From: Cranoglanis bouderius
Taxonomy: Eukaryota; Chordata; Actinopteri; Siluriformes; Cranoglanididae
Direction of reading: 5' to 3'
NCBI GenBank assembly: GCA_023630585.1
Contig: CM042542.1
Location: 21,791,011-21,855,010, forward strand
DNA: 64,000 nucleotides
The translations under genes and the position numbers were made by a program. A model generated the notes under the pieces. That model saw only the letters and a list, made by a program, of their open reading frames with translations. It was not told the DNA's origin and ran no database searches. Positions 20,248 to 36,908 of the stretch are shown piece by piece (positions within the stretch are counted from its first letter, which is position 1; each line of letters starts with the position of its first letter).

Positions 20248-21117
20248 CTAAATACACCAAATACACAAACTAACACTAAATCCACACCTAACACTAAATC
20301 CACATCTAACACTAAATACACATCTAACATTACATGCACATCTAACACTAAATACACATCTAACACTAAATACACCAAATACACAAACTAACACTAAATC
20401 CACATCTAACACTACATTCACATCTAACACTAAATACACATCTAACACTAAATACACATCGAAACCTAAATACACCAAATACACAAACTAACACTAAATC
20501 CACATCTAACACTAAATACACATCTAATACTAAATACACATCTAACACTAAATACACATCTAACACTAAATACAACAAATACACAAACTAACACTAAATA
20601 CACGTCTAAAACTAAATACACATCTAAAACTAAATCCAGATCTAACACTAAATGCACATCTAACACAAAATACACATCTAACACTAAATACACCAAATAC
20701 ACAAACTAACACTAAATCCACATCTAACACTAAATACACATCTAACACTAAATACACATAGAAACCTAAATACACCAAATACACAAATTAACACTAAATC
20801 CACATCTAACACTAAATACACATCTAACACTAAATGCACATCTAACACTAAATACACATCTAAAACTAAATACACCAAATACACAAACTAACACTAAATC
20901 CACATCTAACACTAAATCCACATCTAACACTAAATACACATCTAAAACTAAATCCACATCTAACACTAAATCCACATCTAACACTAAATACACCAAATAC
21001 ACAAACTAACACTAAATCCACATCTAACACTAAATACACATCTAACACTAAATACACATCTAACACTAAATACACCAAATACACAAACTAACTAAATCCA
21101 CATCTAAAACTAAATCC
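20248..21117. repeat. Macro-repeat of about 870 bp (copy 1)
   Basis: The pattern of spacers and variant monomers is repeated 870 bp downstream (21,118 to about 21,990), including the unusual ACTACATTCACATC and TACACGTCTAAAACTAAAT variants in the same order, with a few added monomers in the second copy. Confidence 0.75.
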
Positions 21118-24100
21118 ACATCTAACACTAAATAAACATCTAACACTGAATCCACATCTAACACTAAATCCACATCTAACACTAAATGCACATCTAACAC
21201 TAAATGCACATCTAACACTAAATACACATCTAACACTAAATACACCAAATACACAAACTAACACTAAATCCACATCTAACACTACATTCACATCTAACAC
21301 TAAATACACATCTAACACTAAATACACATCGAAACCTAAATACACCAAATACACAAACTAACACTAAATCCACATCTAACACTAAATACACATCTAATAC
21401 TAAATACACATCTAACACTAAATACACATCTAACACTAAATACAACAAATACACAAACTAACACTAAATACACGTCTAAAACTAAATACACATCTAAAAC
21501 TAAATCCAGATCTAACACTAAATACACATCTAACACTAAATCCACATCTAACACTAAATGCACATCTAACACTAAATACACATCTAACACTAAATACACC
21601 AAATACACAAACTAACACTAAATCCACATCTAACACTAAATACACATCTAACACTAAATACACATAGAAACCTAAATACACCAAATACACAAACTAACAC
21701 TAAATCCACATCTAACACTAAATACACATCTAACACTAAATGCACATCTAACACTAAATACACATCTAACACTAAATACACATCTAAAACTAAATCCACA
21801 TCTAACAGTAAATACAAATCTTACACTAAATTCACATCTAACACTAAATACACATCTAAAACTAAATACACATCTGACACTAAATACAAATCTAACACTA
21901 TATACACATCTAAAACTAAATACACATCTAACACTAATTACACAACTAAAACTAAATACACATCTAACACTAAATACACATCTAACACTAAATAAACATC
22001 TAACACTAAATACACAACGAAACGTAAATACACCAAATTCACAATCTAACACTAAATCCACATCTAACACTAAATACACATCTAACACTAAATATACATC
22101 TAACACTAAATCCACATCTAACACTAAATACACATCTAACACTAAATGCACATCTAACACTAAATACACATCTAACACTAAATACACATCTAAAACTAAA
22201 TACACATCAATACCTAAATACACCCAATACACAAACAAAACTAAATCCTCATCTAACACAAAATACACATCAAACACTGAATACACTAAATACACATTTA
22301 ACTCTAAATACACATCTAAAACTAAATACACATCTAACACTAAATACACATCTAACACTAAATACCCCAAATACACAAACTAACACTAAATGCACATATA
22401 ACACTAAATACACATCTAACAATAAATACACATCTAACACTAAAGACACATCTAACACTAAATACACTAAATACACAAACTAAAATTAAATCCACAAATA
22501 ACACTAAACACACATCTAACACTAAATACAAATCTAACACTAAATACACGTCTAAAACTAAATACACATCTAACACTAAATGCACATCTAACACTAAATA
22601 CACATCTAAAACTAAATACACCAAATACACAAACTAACACTAAATCCACATCTAACACTACATTCACATCTAACACTAAATACACATCTAACACTAAATA
22701 CACATTGAAACCTAAATACACCGAATACACAAACTAACACTAAATCCACATCTAACACTAAATACACATCTAACACTAAATACACATTTAAACTAAATAC
22801 ACCAAATACAAAAACTAACTGCATCCACACCTAAACCTAAATCCCCATCTAACACTAAATACAACAAATACACAAACTTACACTAAATACACGTCTAAAA
22901 CTAAATACACATCTAAAACTAAATCCAGATCTAACACTAAATACACATCTAACACTAAATACACATCTAACACTAAATACACCAAATACACAAACTAACA
23001 CTAAATCAACATCTAACACTAAATACACATCTAACACTAAACACACATCGAAACCTAAATAGACCAAATACACAAACTAACACTAAATCCACATCTAACA
23101 CTAAATACACCAAATACTCAAACCAACACTAAATCCACATCTAACACTAAATCCACATCTAACACTAAATACACATCTAAAATTAAATACACATCTAACA
23201 CTAAATCCACATCTAACACTAAATACACCAAATACACAAACTAACTAAATCCACATCTAAAACTAAATCTACATCTAACACTTAATAAACATCTAACACT
23301 GAATCCACATCTAACACTAAATCCACATCTACCACTAAATACATATTTAACACTAAATACACATCTAACACTAAATACACCAAATACACAAAATAACACT
23401 AAATCCACAAACTAACACTAAATCCACATCTAACACTAAATCCACATCTAACACTAAATCCACATCTAATACTAAATACCCAAATTAACACTATATACAC
23501 ATCTAACAGTAAATACACGTCTAACACTAAATACACATCTAACGCTAAATACACATCTAACGCCAAATACAACAAATACACAAACTAGCACTAAATACAC
23601 GTCTAAAACTGAATACATATCTAAAACTAAATCCAGATCTAACACTAAATACACATCTAAGACTAAATCCACATCTAACACTAAATGCACATCTAACACT
23701 AAATACACATCTAACAATAAATACACCAAATACACAAACTAACACTAAATCCACATCTAACACTAAATACACATCTAACACTAAACACACATCGAAACCT
23801 AAATACACCAAATACACAAACTAACACTAAATCCACATCTAACACTAAATACACATCTAACACTAAATGCACATCTAACACTAAATACACATTTAAACTA
23901 AATACACCAAATACACAAACTAACACTAAATCCACATCTAACACTAAATCCACATCTAACACTAAATCCACATCTAAAACTAAATCCACATCTAACACTA
24001 AATCCACATCTAACGCTAAATGCACATCTAACACTAAATACACATCTAACACTAAATACACCAAATACACAAACTAACACTAAATCCACATCTAACACTA

Positions 24101-27100
24101 CATTCACATCTAACACTACATACACATCTAACACTAAATACACATCGAAACCTAAATACACCAAATACACAAACTAACACTAAATCCACATCTAACACTA
24201 AATACACATCTAATACTAAATACAAATCTAACACTATATACACATCTAAAACTAAATACACATCTAACACTAATTACACAACTAAAAATAAATACACATC
24301 TAACACTAAATACACATCTAACACTAAATACACATCTAACACTAAATACACATCTAACACTAAATACACATCTAACACTAAATACACATCTAAAACTAAA
24401 TACACATCTAACACTAAATACACATCTAACACTAAATACACCAAATACACAAACTAACACTAAATCCACATCTAACACTACATTCACATCTAACACTAAA
24501 TACACATCTAACACTAAATACACATCTAACACTAAATGCACATGTAACACTAAATACACATCTAAAACTAAATACAACAAATACACAAACTAACACTAAA
24601 TCCACATCTAACACTAAATACACATCTAACACTAAATACACATCTAATACTAAATGCACATCTAACACTAAATACACCAAATACACAAACTAACACTAAA
24701 TCAACATCTAACACTAAATACACCGAATCCACATCTAACAATAAATACACATCAAACACTAAATACATATCGATACAAAAATACACAAAATACAGAAACT
24801 AACAATAAATACACATCTAACACTAAATACACATCTAACACTAAATACACATTTAATACTAAATACACCAAATCCACAAACTAAATAAATACACATCTAA
24901 AACTAAATACACATCTATCACTAAATACACCGAATACACAAACTAACACTAAATCCACATCTAACACTAAATACACATCTAACACTAAATACACATCTAA
25001 ATAAATACACGTCTAACACTAAATACACCAAATACAGAAACTAACACTAAATACACATCTAACACTAAACACATCAAATATTAAATACACAATCTAACAC
25101 TAAATACACATCTAACACTAAATCCACATCTTACACTAAATACACAAACTAACACTAAATACACGTCTAAAACTAAATACACATCTAAAATTAAATCCAG
25201 ATCTAACACTAAATACACATCTAACACTAAATCCACATCTAACACTAAATGCACATCTAACACAAAATACACATCTAACACTAAATACACCAAATACACA
25301 AACTAACACTAAATCCACATCTAACACTAAATACACATCTAACACTAAACAAACATAGAAACCTAAATACACCAAATACACAAACTAACACTAAATCCAC
25401 ATCTAACACTAAATCCACATCTAACACTAAATACACATCTAAAACTAAATCCACATCTAACACTAAATCCACATCTAACACTAAATACACCAAATACACA
25501 AACTAACACTTAATCCACATCTAACACTAAATACACATCTAAAACTAAATTCACATCTAAAACTAAATCCACATCTAACACAAAATACACATATAACACT
25601 AAATACACCAAATACACAAACTAACACTAAATCCCCATCTAACACTAAATCCACATCTAACACTAAATACACCAAATACACAAACTAACACTAAATCCAC
25701 ATCTAAAACTAAATACACATCTAACACAAAATACACATCTTAAACTAAATACACATCTATCACTACATACACATCTAACACTAAATACACCAAATACACA
25801 AACTAACACTAAATCCTCATCTAACACTAAATACACATCGAACACTAAATACACCAAATACACAAACTAACACTGAATCCACATCTAACACTAAATCCAC
25901 ATCTAACACTAAATGCACATCTAACACTAAATACACATCTAACACTAAATACACATCTAACACTAAATACACATCTAACACTAAATACACATCTAACACT
26001 ACATTCACATCTAACACTAAATACACATCTAACACTAAATACACATCGAAACCTAAATACACCAAATACACAAACTAACACTAAATCCACATCTAACAAT
26101 AAAAACACATCTAATACTAAATACACATCTAACACTAAATACATATCTAACACTAAATACAACAAATACACAAACTAACACTAAATACACGTCTCAAACT
26201 AAATACACATCTAACACAAAATACACATCTTAAACTAAATACACATCTAAAACTAAATACACCAAATACACAAACTAACACTAAATCCTCATCTAACACT
26301 AAATACACATCAGACACTAAATACAAATCTAACACTACATATACATCTAAAACTAAATACACATCTAACACTAAATACACATCTAACACTAAATACACAT
26401 CTAACACTACATATACATCTAACACTAAATACACATCTAACACTAAATACACATTTAATACTAAATACACCAAATACACAAACTAACTAAATCCACATCT
26501 AAAACTAAATCCACATCTAACACTAAATACACATCTAACACTAAATACACCAAATACACAAACTAACACTAAATCCACATCTAACACTACATTCACATCG
26601 AACACTAAATACACATCTAACACTAAATACACATCTAATACTAAATACACATCTAACACTAAATCCACATCTAACACTAAATACACCAAATACACAAACT
26701 AACTAAATCCACATCTAACACTAAATACACATCTAACACTAAATACACATCTAAAACTAAATCCACATCTAACACTGAATCCACATCTAATACTAAATGC
26801 ACATCTAACACTAAATACACATCGAAACATAAATACACCAAATACACAAACTAACTGAATCCACATCTAAAACTAGATCCACATCTAACACTAAATCCAC
26901 ATCTAACACTAAATACACCAAATACACAAACTAACACTAAATCCACATCTAACACTACATTCACATCTAACACTAAATACACATCTAACACTAAATACAC
27001 ATCTAACACTAAATGCACATGTAACACTAAATACACATCTAAAACTAAATACACCAAATACACAAACTAACACTAAATCCACATCTAACACTAAATACAC

Positions 27101-30100
27101 ATCTAAAACTAAATACACATCTAACACTACATATACATCTAACACTAAATCCACATCTAACACTAAATACACATCTAAAACTAAATCCACATCTAACACT
27201 AAATCCACATCTAACACTAAATGCACATCTAACACTAAATACACATCTAACACTAAATACACCAAATACACAAACTAACACTAAATCCACATCCAACACT
27301 ACATTCACATCTAACACTAAATACACATCCAACACTAAATACATATCGAAACCTAAATACACCAAATACACAAACTAACACTAAATCCACATCTAACACT
27401 AAATACACATCCAACACTAAATACACATCCAACACTAAAAACACATCGAACACTAAATACACTAAATACACATATAACACAAATTACAGATCTAACACTA
27501 AATCCACATCTAACACTAAATACACTAAATACACAAACTAAAACTAAATACACATCTAACACTAAATACACATCTAACACTAAATTCACATCTAAAACTA
27601 AATCCACATCTAACACTAAATTCACATCTAAAACTAAATACACATCTAACACAAAATACACATCTAACACTAAATACACATCTAATACTAAATACACCAA
27701 ATAAACAAACTAACACTAAATCCACATATAAAACTAAATACATATCTAACACAAAATAGACATCTTAAACTAAATACACATCTATCACTACATACACATC
27801 TAACACTAAATACACCAAATACACAAACTAACACTAAATCCTCATCTAACACTAAATACACATCTAACACTAAATACACATCTAAAACTAAATACACATC
27901 TAACACAAAATACACCAAATACACAAACTAACACTAAATCGACATCTAACACTACATTCACATCGAACACTAAATACACATCTAACACTAAATACATATC
28001 GCAACCTAAATACACCAAATACACAAACTAACACTAAATCCACATCTAACACTACATTCACATCTAACACTAAATACACATCTAACACTAAATCCACATC
28101 GAAACCTAAATACACCAAATACACAAACTAACTAAATCCACATCTAACACTAAATACACATCGAACACTAAATACACTAAATACACGTCTAACACTAAAT
28201 ACACATCTAACAATAAATACACATCTAACACTAAATACACCAAATACACAAACTAACACTAAATACACGTCTAAAACTAAATACACATCTAACACTAAAT
28301 ACACATCTAAAACTAAATCCACATCTAACACTAAATCCACATATAACACTAAATACACCAAATACACAAACTAACACTAAATCCACATCTAACACTAAAT
28401 ACACATCTAACACTAAATACACATCTAAAACTAAATCCACATCTAACACTAAATCCACATCTAACACTAAATACACCAAATACACAAACTAACTAAATCC
28501 ACATCTAAAACTAAATCCACATCTAACACTAAATACACATCGAAACCTAAATACAACACTAAAACACAAATCTAACACTAAATCCACATCTAACACTACA
28601 TTCACATCTAACACTAAATACACATCTAACACTAAATACACATCTAACACTAAATACACCAAATACACAAACTAACACTAAATCCACATCTAACACTAAA
28701 TCCACATCTAACACTAAATCCACATCTAAAACTAAATCCACATCTAACACTAAATACACATCTAACACTAAATACACATCTAACACTAAATACACATCTA
28801 ACACTAATTACACAACTAAAAATAAATACACATCTAACACTAAATACACATCTAACACTAAATAAACATCTAACACTAAATACACAACGAAACGTAAATA
28901 CACCAAATTCACAATCTAACACTAAATCCACATCTAACACTAAATACACATCTAACACTAAATATACATCTATCACTAAATCCACATCTAACACTAAATA
29001 CACAAACTAACACTAAATGCACATCTAACACTAAATACACATCTGACACTAAATGCACATCTAACACTAAATACACATCTAACACTAAATCCACATCTAA
29101 CACTAAATACACATCTAACACTAAATCCACATCTAACACTAAATCCACATCTAACACTAAATGCACATCTAACACTAAATACACATCTAACACTAAATAC
29201 ACCAAATACACAAACTAACACTAAATCCACATCTAACACTACATTCACATCTTACACTAGATACAAAGCCAACACTAAATACATATCCAAACCTAAATAC
29301 ACCAAATACACAAACTAACACTAAATCCACATCTAACACTAAATACACATCTAATACTAAATACACATCTAACACTGAATCCTCATCGAACACTAAATAC
29401 ACTAAATACACATATAACACAAATTACAGATCTAACACTAAATACACATCTAACACTAAATACACATCTAACACTAAATACACTAAATAGACAAACTAAA
29501 ACTAAATACACATCTAACACTAAATACACATTTAAAACTAAATCCACATCTAACAGTAAATACAAATCTTACACTAAATTCACATCGAACACTAAAGACA
29601 CATCGAACACTAAATACACATCTAACAGTAAATACACATCTAACAATAAATACACCAAATACACAAACTAACACTAAATCCACATCTAACACTCAATACA
29701 CATCTAACACTAAATACACATCTAACACTAAATACACATCGAACACTAAATACAACAAATACACAAACTAACACTAAATACACATCTAAAACTGAATCCA
29801 CATCTAACACTAAATCCACATCTAACACTAAATGCACATCCAACAATATATACACATCTAACACTAAATACACCAAATACACAAACTAACACTAAATCCA
29901 CATCTAACACTACATTCACATCTAACACTAAATTCACATCTAACACTAAATACACATCTAACACTAAATCCACATCTAAATACACCAAATACACAAATCT
30001 AACACTAAATGCACATCTAACACTAAATCCACATCTAACACTAAATACACCAAATACACAAACTAACACTAAATCCACATCTAACACTAAATACACATCG

Positions 30101-33100
30101 AACACTAAATCCACATCTAACACTAAAAACACCAAATACACAAATTAACTAAATCCACATCTAACACTAAATACACATCGAACACTAAATACACTAAATA
30201 CACAAACTAACACTAAATCCACATCTAACACTAAATGCACATTTAACACTAAATACACATCTAACACTAAATACACATCTAACACTAAATACAACAAATA
30301 CACAAACTAACACTAAATACACGTCTAAAACTAAATACACATCTAAAATTAAATCCAGATCTAACACGAAAAACACATCTAACACTAAATCCACATCTAA
30401 CACTAAATGCACATTTAACACTAAATACACATCTAACACTAAATACACAAAATACACAAACTAACACTAAATCCACATCTAACACTAAATACACAACTAA
30501 CACTAAACACACATTGAAACCTAAATACACCAAATACACAAACTAACACTAAATCCACATCTAACACTAAATACACATCTAACACTAAATCCACATCTAA
30601 CACTAAATCCACATCTAACACTAAATCCACATCTAACACTAAATACACCAAATACACAAACTAACACTAAATCCACATCTAACACTAAATACAAATCTAA
30701 AACTAAATTCACATCTAAAACTAAATCCACATCTAACACAAAATACACATATAACACTAAATACACCAAATACACAAACTAACACTAAATCCCCATCTAA
30801 CACTAAATCCACATCTAACACTAAATACACCAAATACACAAAGTAACACTAAATCCACATCTAAAACTAAATACACATCTAACACAAAATACACATCTTA
30901 AACTAAATACACATCTATCACTACATACAAACTAACACTAAATCCAAATCTAACACTAAATCCACATCTAACACTAAATACACATCGAACTCTATATACA
31001 CCAACTACACAAACTAACACTGAATCAACATCTAACACTGAATCCACATCTAACACTTAATACACATTTAAAACTAAATACACATCAAACACTAAATACA
31101 CCAAATACACAAACTAACAGTAAATCCACATCTAACACTACATTCACATCTAACACTAAATACACATCTAACACTAAATACACATCGAAACCTAAATACA
31201 CCAAATACACAAACTAACACTAAATCCACATCTAACACTAAATACACATCTAACACTAAATACAACAAATACACAAACTAGCACTAAATACACGTCTAAA
31301 ACTAAATACACATCTAAAACTAAATCCAGATCTAACACTAAATACACATCTAACACTAAATCCACATCTAACACTAAATGCACATCTAACACTAAATACA
31401 CATCTAACACTAAATACACATCTAACACTAAATACACATCCAACACTACACCAAATACACAAACTAACACTAAATCCTCATCTAACACTAAATACACATC
31501 TAACACTAAATACACCAAATACACAAACTAACTAAATCCACATCTAACACTAAATGCACATCTAACACTAAATACACATCTAACACTAAATACACATCTA
31601 ACACTAAATACACCAAATACACAAACTAACTAAATCCACATCTAAAACTAAATCCACATCTAACACTAAATACACATCGAAACCTAAATACACCAAATAC
31701 ACAAACTAACACTAAATCCACATCTAACACTACATTCACATCTAACACTAAATACACATCTAACACTAAATACACATCTAACACTAAATGCACATGTAAC
31801 ACTAAATACACATCTAAAACTAAATACAACAAATACACAAACTAACACTAAATGCACATCTAACACTAAATACACATCTAACACTAAATACACATCTAAT
31901 ACTAAATCCACATCTAACACTAAATCCACATCTAACACTAAATGCACATCTAACACTAAATACACATCTAACACTAAATACACCAAATACACAAACTAAC
32001 ACTAAATCCACATCTAACACTACATTCACATCTAACACTAAATACACATCTAACACTAAATACACATCGAAACCTAAATACACCAAATACACAAACTAAC
32101 ACTAAATACACATCTAACACTAAATACACATCTAATACTAAATACACATCTAACACTAAATACACATCTAACACTAAATACAACAAATACACAAACTAAC
32201 ACTAAATCCACATCTAACACTAAATACACATCTAACACTAAATACAACACTAAATATACATCTAAAACTAAATACACCAAATACACAAACTAACACTAAA
32301 TCCACATCTAACACTAAATACACATCTAACACTAAATACACATCTAAAACTAAATACACATCTAACACTAAATCCACATCTAACACTAAATACACATCTA
32401 ACACTAAATGCACATCTAACACTAAATACACTAAATACACAAACAAACACTAAATACACATAGAAACCTAAATACACCAAATACACAAACTAACACTAAA
32501 TCCACATCTAACACTAAATACACATCTAACACTAAATGCACATATAACACTAAATACACATTTAAACTAAATACACCAAATACACAAACTAACACTAAAT
32601 CCACATCTAACACTAAATCCACATCTAACACTAAATCCACATCTAAAACTAAATCCACATCTAACACTAAATACACATCTAACACTAAATCCACATCTAA
32701 CACTAAATACACATCTAACACTAAATACACCAAATACACAAACTAACACTAAATACACATCTAAAACTAAATTCACATCTAAAACTAAATCCACATCTAA
32801 CACAAAATACACATATAACACTAAATACACCAAATACACAAACTAACACTAAATCCACATCTAACACTAAATACACATCTAATACTAAATACACATCTAA
32901 CACTAAATCCACATCTAACACTAAATACACCAAATACACAAACTAACACTAAATCCACATCTAACACTAAATACACATCTAACACTAAATACACATCTTA
33001 AACTAAATACACATCTAACACTAAATCCACATCTAAAACTAAATACACAAAATACACAAACTAACACTAAATACACATCCAACACTAAATACACATCGAA

Positions 33101-35030
33101 CACTAAATACACATGTAACTCTAAATACACCAAATACACAAACTACCACTAAATCCTCATCTAACACTAAATACACATCTAACACTAAATACACCAAATA
33201 CACAAACTAACACTAAATCCACATCTAATACTAAATACACATTTAACACTAAATACACATCTAACACTAAATACACATCGAAACCTAAATACACCAAATA
33301 CACAAACTAACACTAAATCCACATCTAACACTAAATACACATCTAATACTAAATACACATCGAACACTAAATACACATCTAACACTAAATACAACAAATA
33401 CACAAACTAACACTAAATACACGTCTAAAACTAAATACACATCTAACACTAAATGCACATCTAACACTAAATACACATCTAAAACTAAATACACCAAATA
33501 CACAAACTAACACTAAATCCTCATCTAACACTAAATACACATCAGACACTAAATACACCAAATACACAAACTAACACTAAATCCACATCTAACACTAAAT
33601 ACACATCTCAAACTAAATACACATCTATCACTACATACACATCTAACACTAAATGCACCAAATACACAAACTAACACTAAATCCACATCTAACACTACAT
33701 TCACATCTAACACTAAATACACAACGAAACGTAAATACACCAAATTCACAAACTAACACTAAATCCACATCTAACACTAAATACACATCAACACTAAATG
33801 CACATCTAACACTATATACACATATAACACTAAATACACCAAATACACAAACTAACATTAAATCCACATCTAACACTAAATACACATCTAACACTAGATA
33901 TACATCTAAAACTAAATACACATCTACCACTAAATACACATCGAACACTAAATACACCAAAAAAAAAAACTAACACTTAATCCACATCTAAAACTAAATC
34001 CACATCTAACACTAAATCCACATATAACACTAAATACACATCTAACACTAAATACACATCTAAAACTAAATACACCAAATACACAAACTAACACTAAATG
34101 CACATCTAACACTAAATACACATCTAAAACTAAATACACCAAATACACAAACTAACACTAAATACACATCTAACACTAAACACACATCACAAACTAACAC
34201 TAAATACCACATATAACACTAAATACACCAAATACACAAACTAACACTAAATCCACATCTAACACTAAATCCACATCTACACCAAATACACAAACTAACA
34301 CTAAATCCACATCTAACAATAAATGCACATCTAACATTAAATACACATCTAACACTAAAAACACATTTAACACTAAATACACAACTAACACTAAATACAC
34401 ATCTAACACTAAATACAGCAAATACACAAACTAACACTAAATCCACATCTAACACTAAATACACATCTAACACTAAATACACCAAATACAAAAACTAACA
34501 CTAAATCCACATCTAACACTAAATACACATCTAAGACTAAATACACATCTAACACTAAATTCACATCTAAAACTAAATACACCAAATACACAAACTAACA
34601 CTAAATACACTTCTAACACTAAATACACATCTAACACTAAATAAACATCTAACACTGAATCCACATCTAACACTAAATCCACATCTAACACTAAATGCAC
34701 ATCTAACACTAAATACACATCTAACACTAAATACACATCTAAAACTAAATACACATCTAACACTAAATCCACATCTAACACTAAATGCAAATCTAACACT
34801 AAATACACATTAACACTAAATACACCAAATACACAAACTAACACTGAATCCACATCTAACACTACATATACATCTAAAACTAAATACACATCTAACACTA
34901 AATACACATCGATACATAAATACACCAAATACAGAAACTAACACTAAATACACATCTAACACTAAATACACATTTAATATTAAATACACATCTAACACTA
35001 AATACACATCGAACACTAAATACACCAAAT

Positions 35031-36908
35031 TCACAAACTTACACTAAATCCACATCTAACACTAAATACACATCTAACACTAAATACACATCTAAAACTA
35101 AATACACATCTAACACTAAATACACATCTAACACTAAATACATATCGAAAGATAAATACACCAAATACACAAACTAACACTAAATCCACATCTAACACTA
35201 AATACACATCTAACAATAAATACACATCTAACACTAAATACACCAAATACACAAACTAACTAAATCCACATCTAAAACTAAATCCACATCTAACACTAAA
35301 TCCCCATCTAACACTGAATACACCAAATACACAAACTAACACTAAATCCACATCTAACACTAAATACATATCTAACACTAAATTCACATCTAAAACTAAA
35401 TACACATCTAACACTACATATACATCTAACACTAAATACACCAAATACACAAACTAACACTAAATCCCCATCTAACACTAAATCCACATCTAATACTAAA
35501 CACACCAAATACACAAACTAACACTAAATCCACATCTAAAACTAAATACACATCTAAAACTAAATACACATCTATCACTACAAACACATCTAACACTAAA
35601 TACACCAAATACACAAACTAACACTAAATCCTCATCTAACACTAAATACACATCGAACACTAAATACACTAAATACACAAACAAACACTAAATACACATC
35701 TGACACTAAATGCACATCTAACACTAAATGCACATCTAACACTAAATACACATCTAAAACTAAATACACCAAATACACAAACTAACAATAAATGCACATC
35801 TAACACTAAATACACATCTAAAACTAAATACACCAAATACACAAACTAACACTAAATCCACATCTAACACTAAATACACATCTAACACTAAATACACATC
35901 TAAAACTAAATACACATCTATCACAACATACACATCTAACACTAAATACACATCGAACACTAAATACACCAAATACACAAACTAACACTAAATACACATC
36001 TAACACTAAATACACTAAATCCACAAACAAACACTAAATACACATCTGACACTGAATGCACATCTAACACTAAATGCACATCTAACACTAAATACACATC
36101 TAAAACTAAATACACCAAATACACAAACTAACACTAAATCCACATCTAACACTAAATACACATCTAACACTAAATACACATCTAAAACTAAATACACATC
36201 TATCACAACATACACATCTAACACTAAATACACATCGAACACTAAATACACCAAATACACAAACTAACACTAAATACACATCTAACACTAAATACACCAA
36301 ATACACAAACTAACACTAAATCCTCATCTAACACTAAATCCACATCTAACACTAAATACACATCTAATACTAAATACACATCTAACACTAAATACACATC
36401 TAACACTAAACACACCAAATACACAAACTAACTAAATCCACATCTATAACTAAATCCACATCTAACACTAAATAAACATCTAACACTGAATCCACATCTA
36501 ACACTAAATCCACATCTAACACTAAATGCACATCTAACACTAAATACACATCTAAAACTAAATACACATCTATCACAACCTACACATCTAACATTAAATA
36601 CACGTCGAACACTAAATACACCAAATACACAAACTAACACTAAATACACATCTAACACTAAATACACCAAATACACAAACTAACACTAAATCCTCATCTA
36701 ACACTAAATACACATCGAACACTAAATACACCAAATTCACAAACTAACACTAAATCCACATCTAACACTAAATACACATCTAATACTAAATACACATCTA
36801 AAACTAAATACAACAAATACACAAACTAACACTAAATCCACATCTAACACTAAATACACATCTAACACTAAATACACATCTAAAACTAAATACACATCTA
36901 TCACAACA
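35031..36908. repeat. Long-range duplicated satellite segment (left copy)
   Basis: The order of spacers and variants matches 45,242-47,154 at offsets of 10,208 bp (left part) changing to 10,250 bp (right part). This includes the CCCCATCTAACACTGAATAC and TATCACAACATACAC variants. Confidence 0.7.
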
